From Isoetes taiwanensis (Eukaryota; Streptophyta; Lycopodiopsida; Isoetales; Isoetaceae): a DNA stretch of 64,000 bases. The DNA lies in the NCBI GenBank assembly GCA_021234155.1, contig JAJEKV010000070.1:7243889-7307888 (forward strand). The letters are read 5' to 3'. A model generated the notes under the pieces. It was not told the DNA's origin. It worked only from the letters and a program-made list of their open reading frames with translations, and made no database searches. Below, in pieces: positions 1-11,255 of this stretch. Every line of letters begins with the position of its first letter. The stretch's first letter is position 1. The translations under genes were made by a program, and so were the position numbers.

Positions 1-1912
1 GGTTATCCAAGGAACCTAATAATATTATAATATCACAAATTTAATAAAAAATCAAACATGCAAGGGAAAATACAACCACAGGATTTGCCTTCTCGGAAAT
101 CAATGGCTTAAAAGAAGGTGCACTCTATAAATACTGTTTAGTACATGCAGATGAACACAAAAGAAACCCGCTGTTATAATGCTACATATTTTCTTTTGTA
201 AACAACGCGTACCTTGTTCAAAGGTTCCACTCTCAAACAATGCTATGTTACCTTAGTCTGGATATCTTACAAATAAATTACATTTAATTTACCAAAAAAT
301 AATTTTATAGTAACTTTTGGGTTGCTTGTTGAAAGAGCTCAAACAACACAACGCTATGTTACTTGGTCTGGATATCTTGCAAGTAAATCACACATCTAAG
401 TTACAAAAAATATTTTTTATAGTAACTTCTAGGTGGAAACAAAGGCTCATATTTATATTCCCAATCTGTGACATGAGAACTGATAAGTACCTTAGACACC
501 CGACTGCATTTCTTCATACAAAAGGATTTTGTATTTATAGGCAATGTGCCTTGCCATAAAACCAACTTGACCATTAATGGCCCTAGCTTCAGAATTGTTG
601 TTGTGCCAGACAAACCTTCATGTCTACTTAAAGACCAACTGCATGAGCAACTGGTAAGAACCTACTCTTGGTATTTGTCCTTTCAGGTTGTTATACCCAG
701 ATGTTATCCAAACATGTCAATGTGGTTTCAAGGTCTATTGTTTTGAGAAAGGTCTATTGTTTTTTTTTTGCTTTGTAATTGCAATAACTAATGTCAGTGC
801 AGCATTTTCATATTGTGTCTTTCTTATGAACATATATTCTTAATTGTAGACAAAGAGACAATATTATCAACTTTATGATATTATTGAACGAAATGTAACA
901 CAAGATACCAAGCTCTTGAGGCCCATGATGGACATTCTAATATTAATGGTAGAGATAACCTCACATCACAAATGTTCATGTCTTTAAGATGAACTCTCAT
1001 TGATGGCAGCAAGATTCTGGTGAAGGGTTTCTTCTCCAAAGCTAACTTGCCAACTTGTGTTAAATAATCAATAAAAAACATGCAGAAGGTTATATTCTCT
1101 TCCAACAAGGCAAGGCTTACCTTCCCAAATCTAACATGCACTTTTGAGTCTTATCTGCTCAGTATGAACCTTTGTCTAGTTTTCCCTACCAAGCGGAAGA
1201 CAAAGATACCAGGCCGAAGACAAAGGTACATGTAATTTGCAAAACCTTTTGTGTGATTCACAAGGCATACCCGGAACTCCAGGATGTTGCATAATATATC
1301 CAACTACAGCATATTTGGCATAAGTAACTGCACGAATCCGACTGAACGCCAAGCTTTTTTATTAAGGACCGCAGATACCACTGCTCCACTAGAAGACACT
1401 GAGCTTTTAATAGCATCTATGAAAATCAATCGTTGCATGCCTTCAAAACAAGCACTAATGACATACTTGCCAAATGAACGTCCAGTCAAAAGCACTAGCA
1501 TAAAATGATAATACTGCCCTGACCCAAGACATTCCCCTGCATCTTGCATTTCAACAGGATCTAGGAGAATCATAGCCTTCTAGAGGCGGCAAAAGCCTGA
1601 ACAGATTGTTTACCCAGTTGCCGGTATAATCCAAGATCAAGAAAAATGAAACCCAGGCACACCAAGCAAGCATGGATCCATAAATGGCAGCAACCCCGAA
1701 TGCATACACTCAGAAAACCCCCTTCGTATCATAGCCACCAGGGAAGAATCAATGGACTTCAAAAAACTGAACAAATATAGGTTACCTCTAATAAGGAAGC
1801 TGTCTGAACTCCTAGAACACTACGACAATCATAGCCTTAGCCACTGCCAAAACACCCTCATGCTATACCAAACGAATTGGGCAAAGTATAAGGCTATATC
1901 TAGACAATTACT
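1..1912. other. stretch without recognisable gene
   Basis: AT-rich sequence. Only short open frames (under 90 codons) occur, on both strands, and none shows a motif I recognise. No splice-linked series of exons could be made out. Confidence 0.5.
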
Positions 1913-2026
1913 GGCCTTCTAATCTCTAAATTGGCTATACCTAAATAGTTTAATTGTGTTATTTTGTTTGGCCTTCTAATCTCTAAATTGGCTATATCTA
2001 GATAGTTTAATTGTGTTATTTTGTTT
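1913..2026. repeat. 57-bp tandem duplication (2 copies)
   Basis: Two adjacent 57-bp units begin at 1,913 and 1,970. Both start GGCCTTCTAATC and end ATTTTGTTT. They differ at only a few positions (for example TACCTAAATAG against TATCTAGATAG), so the duplication is fairly recent. Confidence 0.95.
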
Positions 2027-4082
2027 GGTCATTGCCCTATTATGTTGTTTCAACTTCTTGCCCATGCTCATTTTTCTATGATATGGACTAGTCCCCTTGT
2101 TTTAGTTTGGGCTTAATGCCCTTGTCCATTGTAAATCCCATAGCCCTTGATGGTCTTAAAACGCCTACCTACCCACCCAATTATTTATTTTCAACAAAAA
2201 AATTTGGTGCCCCCTACACCAGAAAACCATTGGCTATCCAACTTTTCCAAATTATGAGCACCCTCTTCAAGACTTCTGTTTACTTTGTCCTAATGATTCT
2301 GATATATTAGTGCTTGTCTTCAACAACTATACCATGGTGAGACGTCCTAGATTAGCATTTTACTGTTGGAACAATAATATAACTATCTTAAGCTTATCAA
2401 ACTGCAATTTAATGTAATACACTCTAGATTCGCATTTTAGTGTCGTCCACAAAACAAGTACCAAACGCAATTTAATGTAACATTAAAACTTATTAGATCA
2501 AAAGAAATATCTTACAACATCAATAACCAAACACATTCCGCAATGAATACAACTTCTCTTGCAGCTTTTCCTTAACAATGTTCCAACCTTTGCCAGAAGA
2601 AAAGCCGAGGAACGCTGGGCACTTTTGCTAATATTTACAATAAATAATTCTCTACACTCTCATAATCATCAACGATGAATAATTTTACCCTCTTTCTACA
2701 CCTGTGACCATGATATGGACCCATGTTAATGCTAGCTCTGCTGCTGGAATATGCCTAGTGTTAGTGACGTAATACCTGATCTGACAGAGGCTAGCAAAGC
2801 CTGCATGTTGCCTGTCGTCCTGTTTTACTCTAAGTTTCCAGTAAGGCATTCATTCACTAGGCTTGAAAGGTGAGGATTTTCTAAAGCCGCAGCTACTCTC
2901 TCCTTATCATTCAACTGTTTATTCACTGCAAACAACCAATTAAATATCCATAAGCACCAGCTATCACATGCCAAAGATAATGCCATTCAAACAAGTATGG
3001 CATTTTAAATTTTTCAAATGGGTTTTCAGTCTATTAGAAAAGCAAACGAGGTAAGGAAAGGAGGACAAGTTGCAAACATGTCATTCAATCTTCTGACCGA
3101 TATGCTATTATTTCCCGTATTCCATGTTATAAATTAGTTACATCTAGAAATTTAAGTATGATGTGCAATACAAGTAACTTGAACCATGAAAGAATGTCAT
3201 CAACACTTTGCAAAATAATAAGCATTTCCAGACATAACTAATTTGCAGCCTCAGTGGCATGAGATCCGGGTGCCAGCCGGATGTCAATCTATATAAAAAC
3301 AACAACATGAGAGGCTTTAATATCAAACAAATACCTAGGTAAGGAACAGACCTTGAACCGAGGTGCAAGACATTGCATGAGCTTTACCCGAATGCAAAGC
3401 CCTATTAAGGTCGCCATACTGCAGTGCTCGACTGTGGGAGTGAAGATGACCCTGTACCGATTAGCAGATCAGTACTTGCCAAGTTGTGTGGTGGTGCACA
3501 TCATCAGAATTCAAATAATCAGTTGAAATGTACAGGATCTGCGGAATTACATGAATGCACAGGTCATATTAAGTGGTGGACTAGCGAGATATCAATGTCC
3601 GATCAATTGCATATATGGAAGTGACATTGCAAGATGCCATACTGTAACTTGACCACTAATTCATAATTTGTTAACACTGGTGATAATACTTCTGCTCTGT
3701 CAGATGTACAGCAGATTGCTGTCAAACCTTCTCCATGAGTCTTTAATGTGGTGAAAGAAAATTGAAGCATCCTGTCTGTGCATCGATACATAAAAAAGTG
3801 GTACATAGCTTGCCCTTATCAAGTTTATAGTGAAGATTTATATCTGGCAAGGTGGGCAAACTATGTAATTGTACAACCTGCATTGTACTTTGTTTTGAAA
3901 ATCCAGTTTGAACCTAGAAAATACTTATCTTTTGGCCAACACATGGCATTGGAGCTGGAATTAGAAGGCAGCGTGATTTGGGCTTCCCATATCAGCATCC
4001 TGCCTTCAATCTTGCAGTAAATACCTAGTTTGCAAACAGATTTCTTCATTCACTCCATATGAGAGCCTACTTTACGTAAAGT
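2027..4082. other. stretch without recognisable gene
   Basis: Non-coding in appearance. Open frames are short, overlap on opposite strands and carry no recognisable motif. It lies downstream of the lectin relic, and no kinase-like sequence that would extend that gene is visible here. Confidence 0.45.
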
Positions 4083-4940
4083 TCAGAAGAGAGGATTTAT
4101 GCGCGAAGAAGCAGTACAATGGCTTTTTCCTACAATAGCCTCTGAAGGAGCTGGAGCAGGGGGAGAAGAAGATGAACTGAGAGAAGCAACGTGGTTAGAT
4201 TTAGGGCTTCCAGAAGTTGAGAAGCTCCAAGAATGAACAGAATGCATCTCTACATTACCTCCAGTGGCAGCTGAGAATCTAACATACACGTACTCATTGA
4301 ACAAGCTACCCAGATTTATGGGACTTAGAGAAAGAAGACGCTTTTGAGGTTTCTGGGTTGAATAGCTTAAGCTTTCCTCTAGTTCTTGCCTTGAACTATC
4401 GTAGTCAATCCGTGCTGTGATAGGAAGTCCACTCTTAAGCTCAATCCCTTGTGATCCTGCATCTGCATATTGCAGAGATTCCATGCTGTTCACATCAACC
4501 GCAACATGGTTATCATTTGGATCCATAAACTCCACATTCAGAAATGTATCAAACTCAACTGCAAAACTGTGCATTTTGGCATCCAGATCTTGAGTTCCGT
4601 TTAAAAACCCTAGCCAGCCGCCCAATCCCAGTGGATAGAGTTTTCATTTATAATGGAGAAGCAAAAAGATGTAGAAAATGAGGGTATACAATGCTCTGAT
4701 GTAGAAGAGCCTGATAGGTTGGGAATACAATGCTCTGCCTGTGCTTATGCCTGCAGAGTCTTTAGTTATCTCTATGCTTCCATTGCTGAGCATGGAGTCT
4801 CCATGTAATGTTAGGTTTGAAGAAGCATCGAATGAACTATAGGAAAAGGTAATGTCTTGAGCATATGCATAGGTGATCAGTAAACAGAGTAGAGGATATA
4901 AGGGTTTTCTCAATTTGATCATGAACATATGGTTGGACAT
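4083..4940 (-). pseudogene. L-type (legume) lectin gene, internally deleted
   Basis: Seen: a start near 4,940 gives a hydrophobic signal peptide (PLLCLLITYAYAQ). A legume-lectin N-terminus follows (ITFSYSSFD, then GRALYSQPIRLF). After a break, a second open stretch (4,625-4,083) resumes with GGWLGFLNG and continues through the lectin core: AVEFDTFLN, NHVAVDVNS, ARIDYDSS, YVYVRFSAATGG and a final WSFSTSG. The EFDTFLN...D pattern matches the metal-binding loop of the family. About 60 residues normally lying between these parts (the AFVFSI / G-D-GLAF strands) are absent. A 39-bp duplication at 4,685-4,736 (ATACAATGCTCTG repeated) sits at the defect. There is no transmembrane segment or kinase, unlike L-type lectin receptor kinases. 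The family binds carbohydrate at the cell surface or in vacuoles. I infer a dead copy, possibly from a receptor-kinase gene. Confidence 0.85.
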
Positions 4941-5574
4941 GGCTGTGTTCCTCATCCTGATAGAAGACAGAAGAAACATAAGGCTTAAGACCTGAACTGT
5001 GAAGAAAGAGAACCCTTGTTGCAGATCTGGATATAATCGGATGCTATCAACTTCGGCATTTGATCATTTTCAAAACATGCAATCTAATGTGCAAAGAAAA
5101 CAAAGTTTCTTAGCAATTTAAAGCATTTAGTCCTCAAAAGGCCAATATAGCCATAGAACTTACTGGTTCATTGTGACAATTTCTGATCCGCCATATCCAA
5201 TGCCCAAGCCACCACAACCATCAATTGCATTGATTATTGTGCTGTGAGCTGCACATTAGGTTAAAACCTAATGCAAAGTTGATAAATCATCTTATTTTTT
5301 CAACACAAAGTACCACAAGAAAAGAAAAGGACCTTTTGCTTCATAAATTGCACCGCCGAGTTTGAGAGAGGGTGCCAACTCCTAGATAGCGAAGTTAAGC
5401 CAGATCAAATCAGATCTGGACCCAAATCAGCCATCCTCACGTCGGCTCCCGCTTTTTCGACTCATTTCTCTCATGCCGATGGCCTCCATGCATCCAAACT
5501 TCCGGTTAGCCGGTATGCACAGCAGCCGCCTGACAACATAGATGACCTAGCATTTACAGCTTACAACAGGTTTT
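4941..5574. other. stretch without recognisable gene
   Basis: Upstream flank of the lectin relic. No convincing ORF or repeat was seen. The promoter would lie here, but I could not place a TATA box with confidence. Confidence 0.4.
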
Positions 5575-5680
5575 TAGCAGTTTTTAGCATATTCTAGGTA
5601 TATGCTAGCATATACCATGAATATGCCAAAAACCCACATAAACAAGGGATTGCCCCCCTAGGGGCAACCCAAAAAAGGGT
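5575..5680 (-). repeat. dispersed ~100-bp repeat, inverted copy
   Basis: The reverse complement matches 25,931-26,035 and 45,531-45,636. Shared blocks include GGGTTGCCCCTAGGGG, GTGGGTTTTTGGCATATTC, a TATGCT..TATATAC block and AAAAACTGCT. The TTGCCCCTAGGGG(GG)CAA core is close to palindromic. It is probably the end or a conserved piece of an unidentified transposable element. Confidence 0.85.
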
Positions 5681-5741
5681 ATAACTACATCAAAGATATT
5701 AAGCTTGGGCATTTTAAATACTGAAGTGCAACATACCCCCT

Positions 5742-5930
5742 ATATGCCAAGGTGGCTCAAACATGCCATGCAGGCTCCAACATGCCACCTAGGCTCCAAC
5801 ATGCCAAGGTGGCTCAAACATGCCACCTTGGCCCCAACATGCCACCTAGGCTCAAACATGCCAAGGTGGCTCAAATATGCCAAGGTGGCTTAAACATGCC
5901 ATCCAACATGTCAAGGTGGCTCCAACATGT
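5742..5930. repeat. 19-bp minisatellite, block 1
   Basis: About ten consecutive 19-bp units based on AACATGCCAAGGTGGCTCA, alternating with a variant AACATGCCACCTAGGCTCC. Open frames here on both strands (repeating MPRWLKHA and similar) are only translations of the repeat. Confidence 0.95.
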
Positions 5931-6242
5931 TCTTTAGCCACTCTTTAATCTTTGTTATTGTTTTGTAATGGAAGCATATTGAATTAGTTGTCATTCATGT
6001 GGTAATGAGTGCTCAAAATTTGAAGTTAAATAGTTGCACTTTAGCCACCAACCAAGAAAATTTCACCAACATAAGAATTTCATATCATATAAATTTTACA
6101 TTTTAGCCAAGTGGGAAGGTAACTAAAGGGTTTTATTTTATCAAATTTCGCCTAATAAAAATCTATGAACTTATATTTTTAATAGGTTTAGCCAACTTTA
6201 ATTTGAATAGAAAAACATTTAGGACCCTTAAAATTTACCCTG

Positions 6243-6388
6243 CTCCAACATGCCAAGGTGGCTCAAACATGCCATGTGGGCTCCAACATGCCACCAAGGC
6301 CCGAACATTCCAAGGTGGCTCAACATGCCAAGATGGCTCAAAACATGCCACTTAGGCTTCAACATGCCAAGGTGGCTCCAACATTCCA
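6243..6388. repeat. 19-bp minisatellite, block 2
   Basis: The same 19-bp family as block 1, about seven or eight units with more variants. It is separated from block 1 by about 310 bp of AT-rich sequence with no repeat unit or gene. Confidence 0.93.
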
Positions 6389-6498
6389 ATTCAAGCATTA
6401 ATGGCCTCAAAATGCCATCTCTAATGGAATATTTTTCAATGGTTTAATTGATGTCATGTGTTATTTTTTATAGTTCAAATATTGTGCCCCTAGGATCT

Positions 6499-6696
6499 AC
6501 CATGCCACGTGGTTGGCTCCAACATGCCACTCAGGCTCTAACATGCCAAAGTGGCTCAAAAATGCCACGCGGGCTCCAACATGTCAAGGTGGCTCAAACA
6601 TGCCACCTAGCCTCCAACATGACAAGGTGGCTCAAACATGGCACCTAGGCTCCAACATGCCAAGCTGGCTCAAACATGCCACCTAGGCCCCACATG
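6499..6696. repeat. 19-bp minisatellite, block 3
   Basis: About ten units of the same family. CCACCTAGG variants dominate, and one unit is lengthened near 6,505. The block runs almost directly into a CCCT microsatellite. Confidence 0.93.
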
Positions 6697-6702
6697 CTCT
6701 TT

Positions 6703-6727
6703 CCCTCCCTCCCTCCCTCCCTCCCTC
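6703..6727. repeat. (CCCT)n microsatellite
   Basis: About six uninterrupted CCCT units, followed by CTCT-rich sequence. Confidence 0.95.
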
Positions 6728-7334
6728 TCTCTTTTGTCTCTCTGATTGGGCCTGATAGAAGCGCTGACACCCTTTCCCATATCAAACCAGGCCAGGACTT
6801 TGCGCGGCTGCCTCACTAGAGGGGAAAGGCTAGACCCTAGGAAACGACCCTCAGAAAGGTTGCCGAGGTAGCCTTTCCTGCCAACGCTCCTTCTGGAGGC
6901 AGTATATCAATGCCCTCCCTCCAAGAACTCGGTTCCCGATCTGGCCATTGAATCCGCCGTTCAAGTAACCTGCTTCAAGCAGGTTCAAAAAAATCCAGAT
7001 CAGTCCGGGAGAACTTATCAAACCACGAAGCGTCCTGCGGGCCACCGTGTAGAAACTCAAGTGTTTTGTCGTTCGGGCAGTATAAAGGCTCCAGAATGGA
7101 GATTCGACTTCACCATGTCGTCTGGAATGGCAAAATTACACTAGAAACCAAGTTACACGGTCAATTTTGGCAACGAAGCAAACATGAACCCTCTACATGG
7201 TAGTATCCCGCAACTACCTCCTAGGCCAATTGACTACGAACGTGTTGGACATGATCTACTTTAAGCACAGTTTCATTAAATATGGACAATACCTTAATTT
7301 GTGGACTTTTTATAAAACAAGCGCTTCCATGACA
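6728..7334. other. non-coding flank with a small perfect hairpin
   Basis: No gene recognised. At 6,967-6,985 a palindrome has 9-bp arms (AACCTGCTT / AAGCAGGTT) around a single C. The right part is the sequence downstream of the transposase-like gene that ends at 7,335. Confidence 0.5.
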
Positions 7335-10300
7335 CTAACATACATCCCCAGCGAGTGCTGAATATGCTTCGGCAACAAGCATAGGAATCTTGACAGTGTT
7401 TGGTAGCTTCTTCTTATTCGAAGGACTCCAAGCGTAGTCGATACTCTTGATGTCAATGCAGTCACTAGCAGTCGTCGGCCTCTATCTCTTCTTCCAACAA
7501 TTGACATAGTTGGCTGGGAACACGTGGTTTCTAACAGGGACAGGCTCCCACCAAATGACCTAGATAGTCTCGAAGTTGTCTTTCTTATCATCCATTTGGT
7601 GTTCCTCTGTAGCATACCCTACCCATGTCGGGCACAAGATGTCATCAGGGCGCGCCATTACAAGCATGCCCTTCTTCAAATCCGTGAATGGATTGAATTC
7701 TGGTATGGGCTTATCCTTAATATAAGCAGGAGTGATGCTTGCAATTGGCTCCACCACAGCTACCACATCAGGTGTGTCAAGTCTGTCTTGCCTAGTGCGT
7801 GGCCAAAAGTCCTCGTAAGGACCTTCCACATTGGTGATGTTACCCAGATTCTGCAAGAGTCCCATCCAATATTCAATTGTTGCCGTAAATTGTGTTGTAT
7901 ATTTGGCTGTCCCTGGAGTGCCCTTATTATTCGTCGAGCATGCAACCCAGTGGAGGATATGCTTATGGATACTGATTCGGAGCTGACCGAGGTCTTTCAC
8001 TGAGCCCTTAGGTGCTAACATCTTCGGATTTCTAGATGGCATTAGGGGTTTTCCATCCTCTCCTTCTTTCCACATTCTTATTCCTACAGCAGGTAACCAA
8101 TCCACGAACGTCGGACGTGCCTTGTGGTACATGACAGGCCAGTCACCATTCATAGCGAACCTAAAGGTCAGAGGGCCAGTGTGACCAGTCAATCTATCTT
8201 CCCCATCAGGGATGTACCCTTCTATGAAACCTTTCCAATATGGAACCTTATCAACAAGATATGGCATTGGCGTGTTGAGATTGCACGTATGAATTCATAC
8301 AGCACTTCGGCTTTCATCAAGGAAGATGAAAAATCACCAAACATAGCATCTATATCCTCATATACGTGGCCAGGCATCATAAAACCTAACTCAATCTCCT
8401 CGAAAACACCAAGATATACAAGGTATGAAAGATATGAGAATACATACCTATTTTTGTTTTGTCCAGATGCGTTGTCTAGTTGCAACATCAGTGTGCGAGG
8501 GAGGCGCTTCATTGAGGGTTCCTCAGGTTGAGGCAGGTCAAGGGGGATGCTCTTGCTAGATAGCGACAACTTGGACGCTAGTACGGTGGTGTCATGCAAG
8601 GCCCTTGCTCGATCTAGGACTGATGGATCAGACAATGCAAGATGGCCTCCTGCAAACTCAAGAGGCAGTTCCAACCTTTTCAAAATACTATTCAAGGAAC
8701 CTACGTAGAAGTTGGAGTCGTAGGACCCTCTTCCATGGCCGTGAGTAAGTGCATCTGTCAATGAAGTCTTCAGCTTATCTAGTCTCCAAAGGGACTTCAT
8801 AGATTGTAGCAACTTTGAAATCATAGTCTTTGCCTGATCCATTTTGTCATGAATGATACACATATAGTCTCGAGGATACCTGTGGGATTACAGTCTCCAT
8901 GACCAGTACTGGGTGCGACATGATTGCTGCTCTAGTCTATGTGCCCTTCTCTGATCATGCAATATTCTCCTTTCAGCCTCATCCTTGGTCTTCAACAGCT
9001 TCGTGCGCATAACCTCGCAAGTGCCACACTTTGAGAATGCAATCTTCTTAGCAATACTGATATCCTTGAAACTACGCCTCCACGTTCTATGAAATTCTAT
9101 CGGACACCTTCTTGCCTGTGAGTGCCATCACTTCTGCGTTGATCTCTTCAATTGCAGGCAACTTCCTTACGTTTTCTCGAATCCCGTCTTCATCCTGCTA
9201 CGGTGAGGTAAGGATTCACAATTTTCCTTGATAAACATGGAGAAAACAGCCTCCGAGGCCAAGGTTGTCGCAGGGGCTTTCATCATGCCTGAATTGCCAT
9301 GCTCAGCTTTGTGAGCACCAAAGCGGAATTGTGTCTTCCACTTGAGATACCCCGACTTTGAAATCCCAAGACCAAGGTACCAAGCTCTCTCACAGACAGT
9401 CATGCCTTGCAAGACTAGCCGATGGACCCTTCTACCCTTCATGTTGTTGCCTAATATATCATACACAAAAGTGACCCTGTCACTCGATTTCATGGCGAGG
9501 AAATCCTTTTGCATGTTTATAGCTTGATCCCTAGTGAATCTCTCACAACATCTCTGTTTGCAACACATGGTCTTCCTATACCTCAAGATGGCTTCATTGG
9601 TTGTGAGCCGTTGATGCCTTCTTTGGTTGACGAAAATGGAAGGTGTATTTACGCTTCTCGTATTGCGGATGCTTCTCAAGCTCCGAGCTACCTTGGCTTG
9701 ATGTCGTATCATGTTGTTCTACTGGTGTTGCAATTAAAATATCAGACACCTTCACTCCACTAAACTTAACAAGATCATTATTCCACCTCACAAGCATGCC
9801 TGCTTTAGGCACTGTCAAATATGCCTGACACCAGAAGTTCACCTCAGTCGGAAGGGGAAAGCCCTCAGTGACAGACACTCCTACGGTCTTAATACCCAAG
9901 AACTGGTCACATACTGCATCGTCTGGACCAGTGAAGGATATAAAGCCCTTTCTTCCAGGGATGGCATCACAAGAGTGCCAAATTTCAGCAGTCAGTCTCA
10001 AGTAGCATGTATCTTGTTAGCGGCATACCGCCTCTGTTGCTTCCCACGCGCTGTCTTTTGGATGCCGATGGCACGTCCACCACATTGGAGTCGTGGACAT
10101 CACCTTCCCTCCAGAGAATGAAGGACCCCAAGGTCACTCCTAAAGTTTTTGCATCTGGAATAGGCCAACAGAGAATATGGTGCCCCTCAAACACAGCTAG
10201 AACACCAACACTCACAAGTCCATCCGGGGTATCTTTAAAATGGCATCGCTCCCTGTCTCCCGCGGATCCTTTGGCAACTGCCCGACCTCCTTGAATAGGT
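7335..10300 (-). pseudogene. DUF7869-type transposase-like gene, decayed
   Basis: Read right to left. An N-terminal domain (10,290-10,080; VSVGVLAVF ... TLGSFILWREGDV) resembles the plant-transposon-associated domain I recall as DUF8039. A cysteine cluster follows (9,712-9,167; CCKQRCCERF), then KCGTCEV near 9,020, CIIHDKMDQ at 8,860-8,834, LQLDNASGQNKN near 8,480 (Asp codon 8,474-8,476), GHVYEDIDAMFG near 8,355, and a long C-terminal region to 7,335. The three acidic motifs could form an RNase-H-like DDE/D site (inference). The frame changes near 9,150, 8,870 and 8,270. It has in-frame stops TAA near 8,885 and TAG at 7,558-7,560, plus another TAG before residues RPTTASDC. Colinear homology with 15,488-18,256 supports one gene. 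The two are diverged members of one family. Confidence 0.8.
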
Positions 10301-10344
10301 ACACCTCTTGCACAAAAATTGAATCAGATCCAGAGCCAAGTAAG

Positions 10345-10435
10345 ACCAGATCTACCTCGGGGGTCAAATTGTGTGAGACACATCTACCTGGGGGCAAATT
10401 GGGCAACTACCTAATTAGCTACTCCAGATGGTATC

Positions 10436-10466
<31 letters not shown>

Positions 10467-11255
10467 AAGATGTTTAGATTTTATTAATAAGAAAACCAGT
10501 ACAAGACCTTGTGACCTTATTTCAGGCTCCACAATAGGCCAGATAGGAAGAATTCATATGCCCATGGTCGCCAGATGGGAAGTATTTACAAAGAAAACCC
10601 GTAACAACTATGATGATATTGGTTAGGATACAAAGAGATCCATTACTCCGTTGGAAGCCCTGCTCAACTTCTTCCCTCCAAGAGAAGTACTACAGGGACC
10701 TCTAACAAATTCCTGTGGAGTACTAGAGAAAGTGGTCGCCCTCTTCCCGCTCTAGGCTGTACTACAGGAGCAAGATTCCTCAGTTTCCTATAGCGGCCAA
10801 ATCTGATAAACCCTATTCCATTGGCATCAAGAGCAGACTCCCTGTTAATTCTGAAACAAGAATCACCTATGCTCCAGCCCCGAAAGATGCAAGCGTAGAG
10901 GGGCAGACGGCATGCTTCATCCCTGCGCGTTAACTTGGCCAGAGATCCAACCAGATTTAAGGTACTATAAGGAGTTCACGCCTCCAATTCTTCCCCCGAA
11001 AATGGTGAAGGTCAGGCCTCCCCCAGATGGTATCTAGGCTGGCCGTAGACATTTATTAGGGGGTCAAATTGGGCATCCGCCAAATTTGCTACCCGAGGTG
11101 GAATCTACTTTGGCCATGCACATCTACCTAGAGGGTCAAATTGGGTTGTCCCCCAATTTCCTACCCCAGGTGGAATCTACTTTGGCCATGCACATCTACC
11201 TAGGGTGTCAAATTGGGCACCCGCCTAATTTGCTACCCCAGCTGGTATCTAGGTT
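10345..11255. repeat. 72-bp tandem array split by a retroposon
   Basis: Units carrying CTACCT-GGGTCAAATTGGG and ending CTACCCCAG(G/C)TGG recur. The best-preserved repeat starts are at 11,096, 11,168 and 11,240 (period exactly 72); another is at 11,025, and older, more diverged units lie left of 10,436. The retroposon at 10,437-11,022 interrupts the array. Confidence 0.88.
10437..11022 (-). mobile_element. Poly(A)-tailed retroposon (5'-truncated LINE, SINE or retrocopy)
   Basis: Seen: a 25-nt T run at 10,436-10,460, i.e. a poly(A) tail for a minus-strand element, preceded on that strand by TTAATAAAATCTAAAC. The 586-bp insert is bracketed by a perfect 13-bp direct repeat, CCAGATGGTATCT, at 10,424-10,436 and 11,023-11,035. 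This is the hallmark of target-primed reverse transcription. No reverse transcriptase or long ORF remains and no tRNA-like promoter was recognised, so a truncated LINE is the likeliest identity. Confidence 0.9.

Noticed and set aside
881-1573. Minus-strand ORFs of 86 and 89 codons
   Set aside because: Looked at as possible exons, but no family motif or splice-linked neighbours were found.
5705-6648. Several ORFs of 60-66 codons with repeating MPRWLKHA-like peptides on both strands
   Set aside because: They are translations of the 19-bp minisatellite. 19 is not a multiple of 3, so frames rotate, and no conserved protein is implied.
5742-6696. CRISPR-like regular repeats
   Set aside because: Units are directly adjacent with no unique spacers, and the context is a plant nuclear genome.
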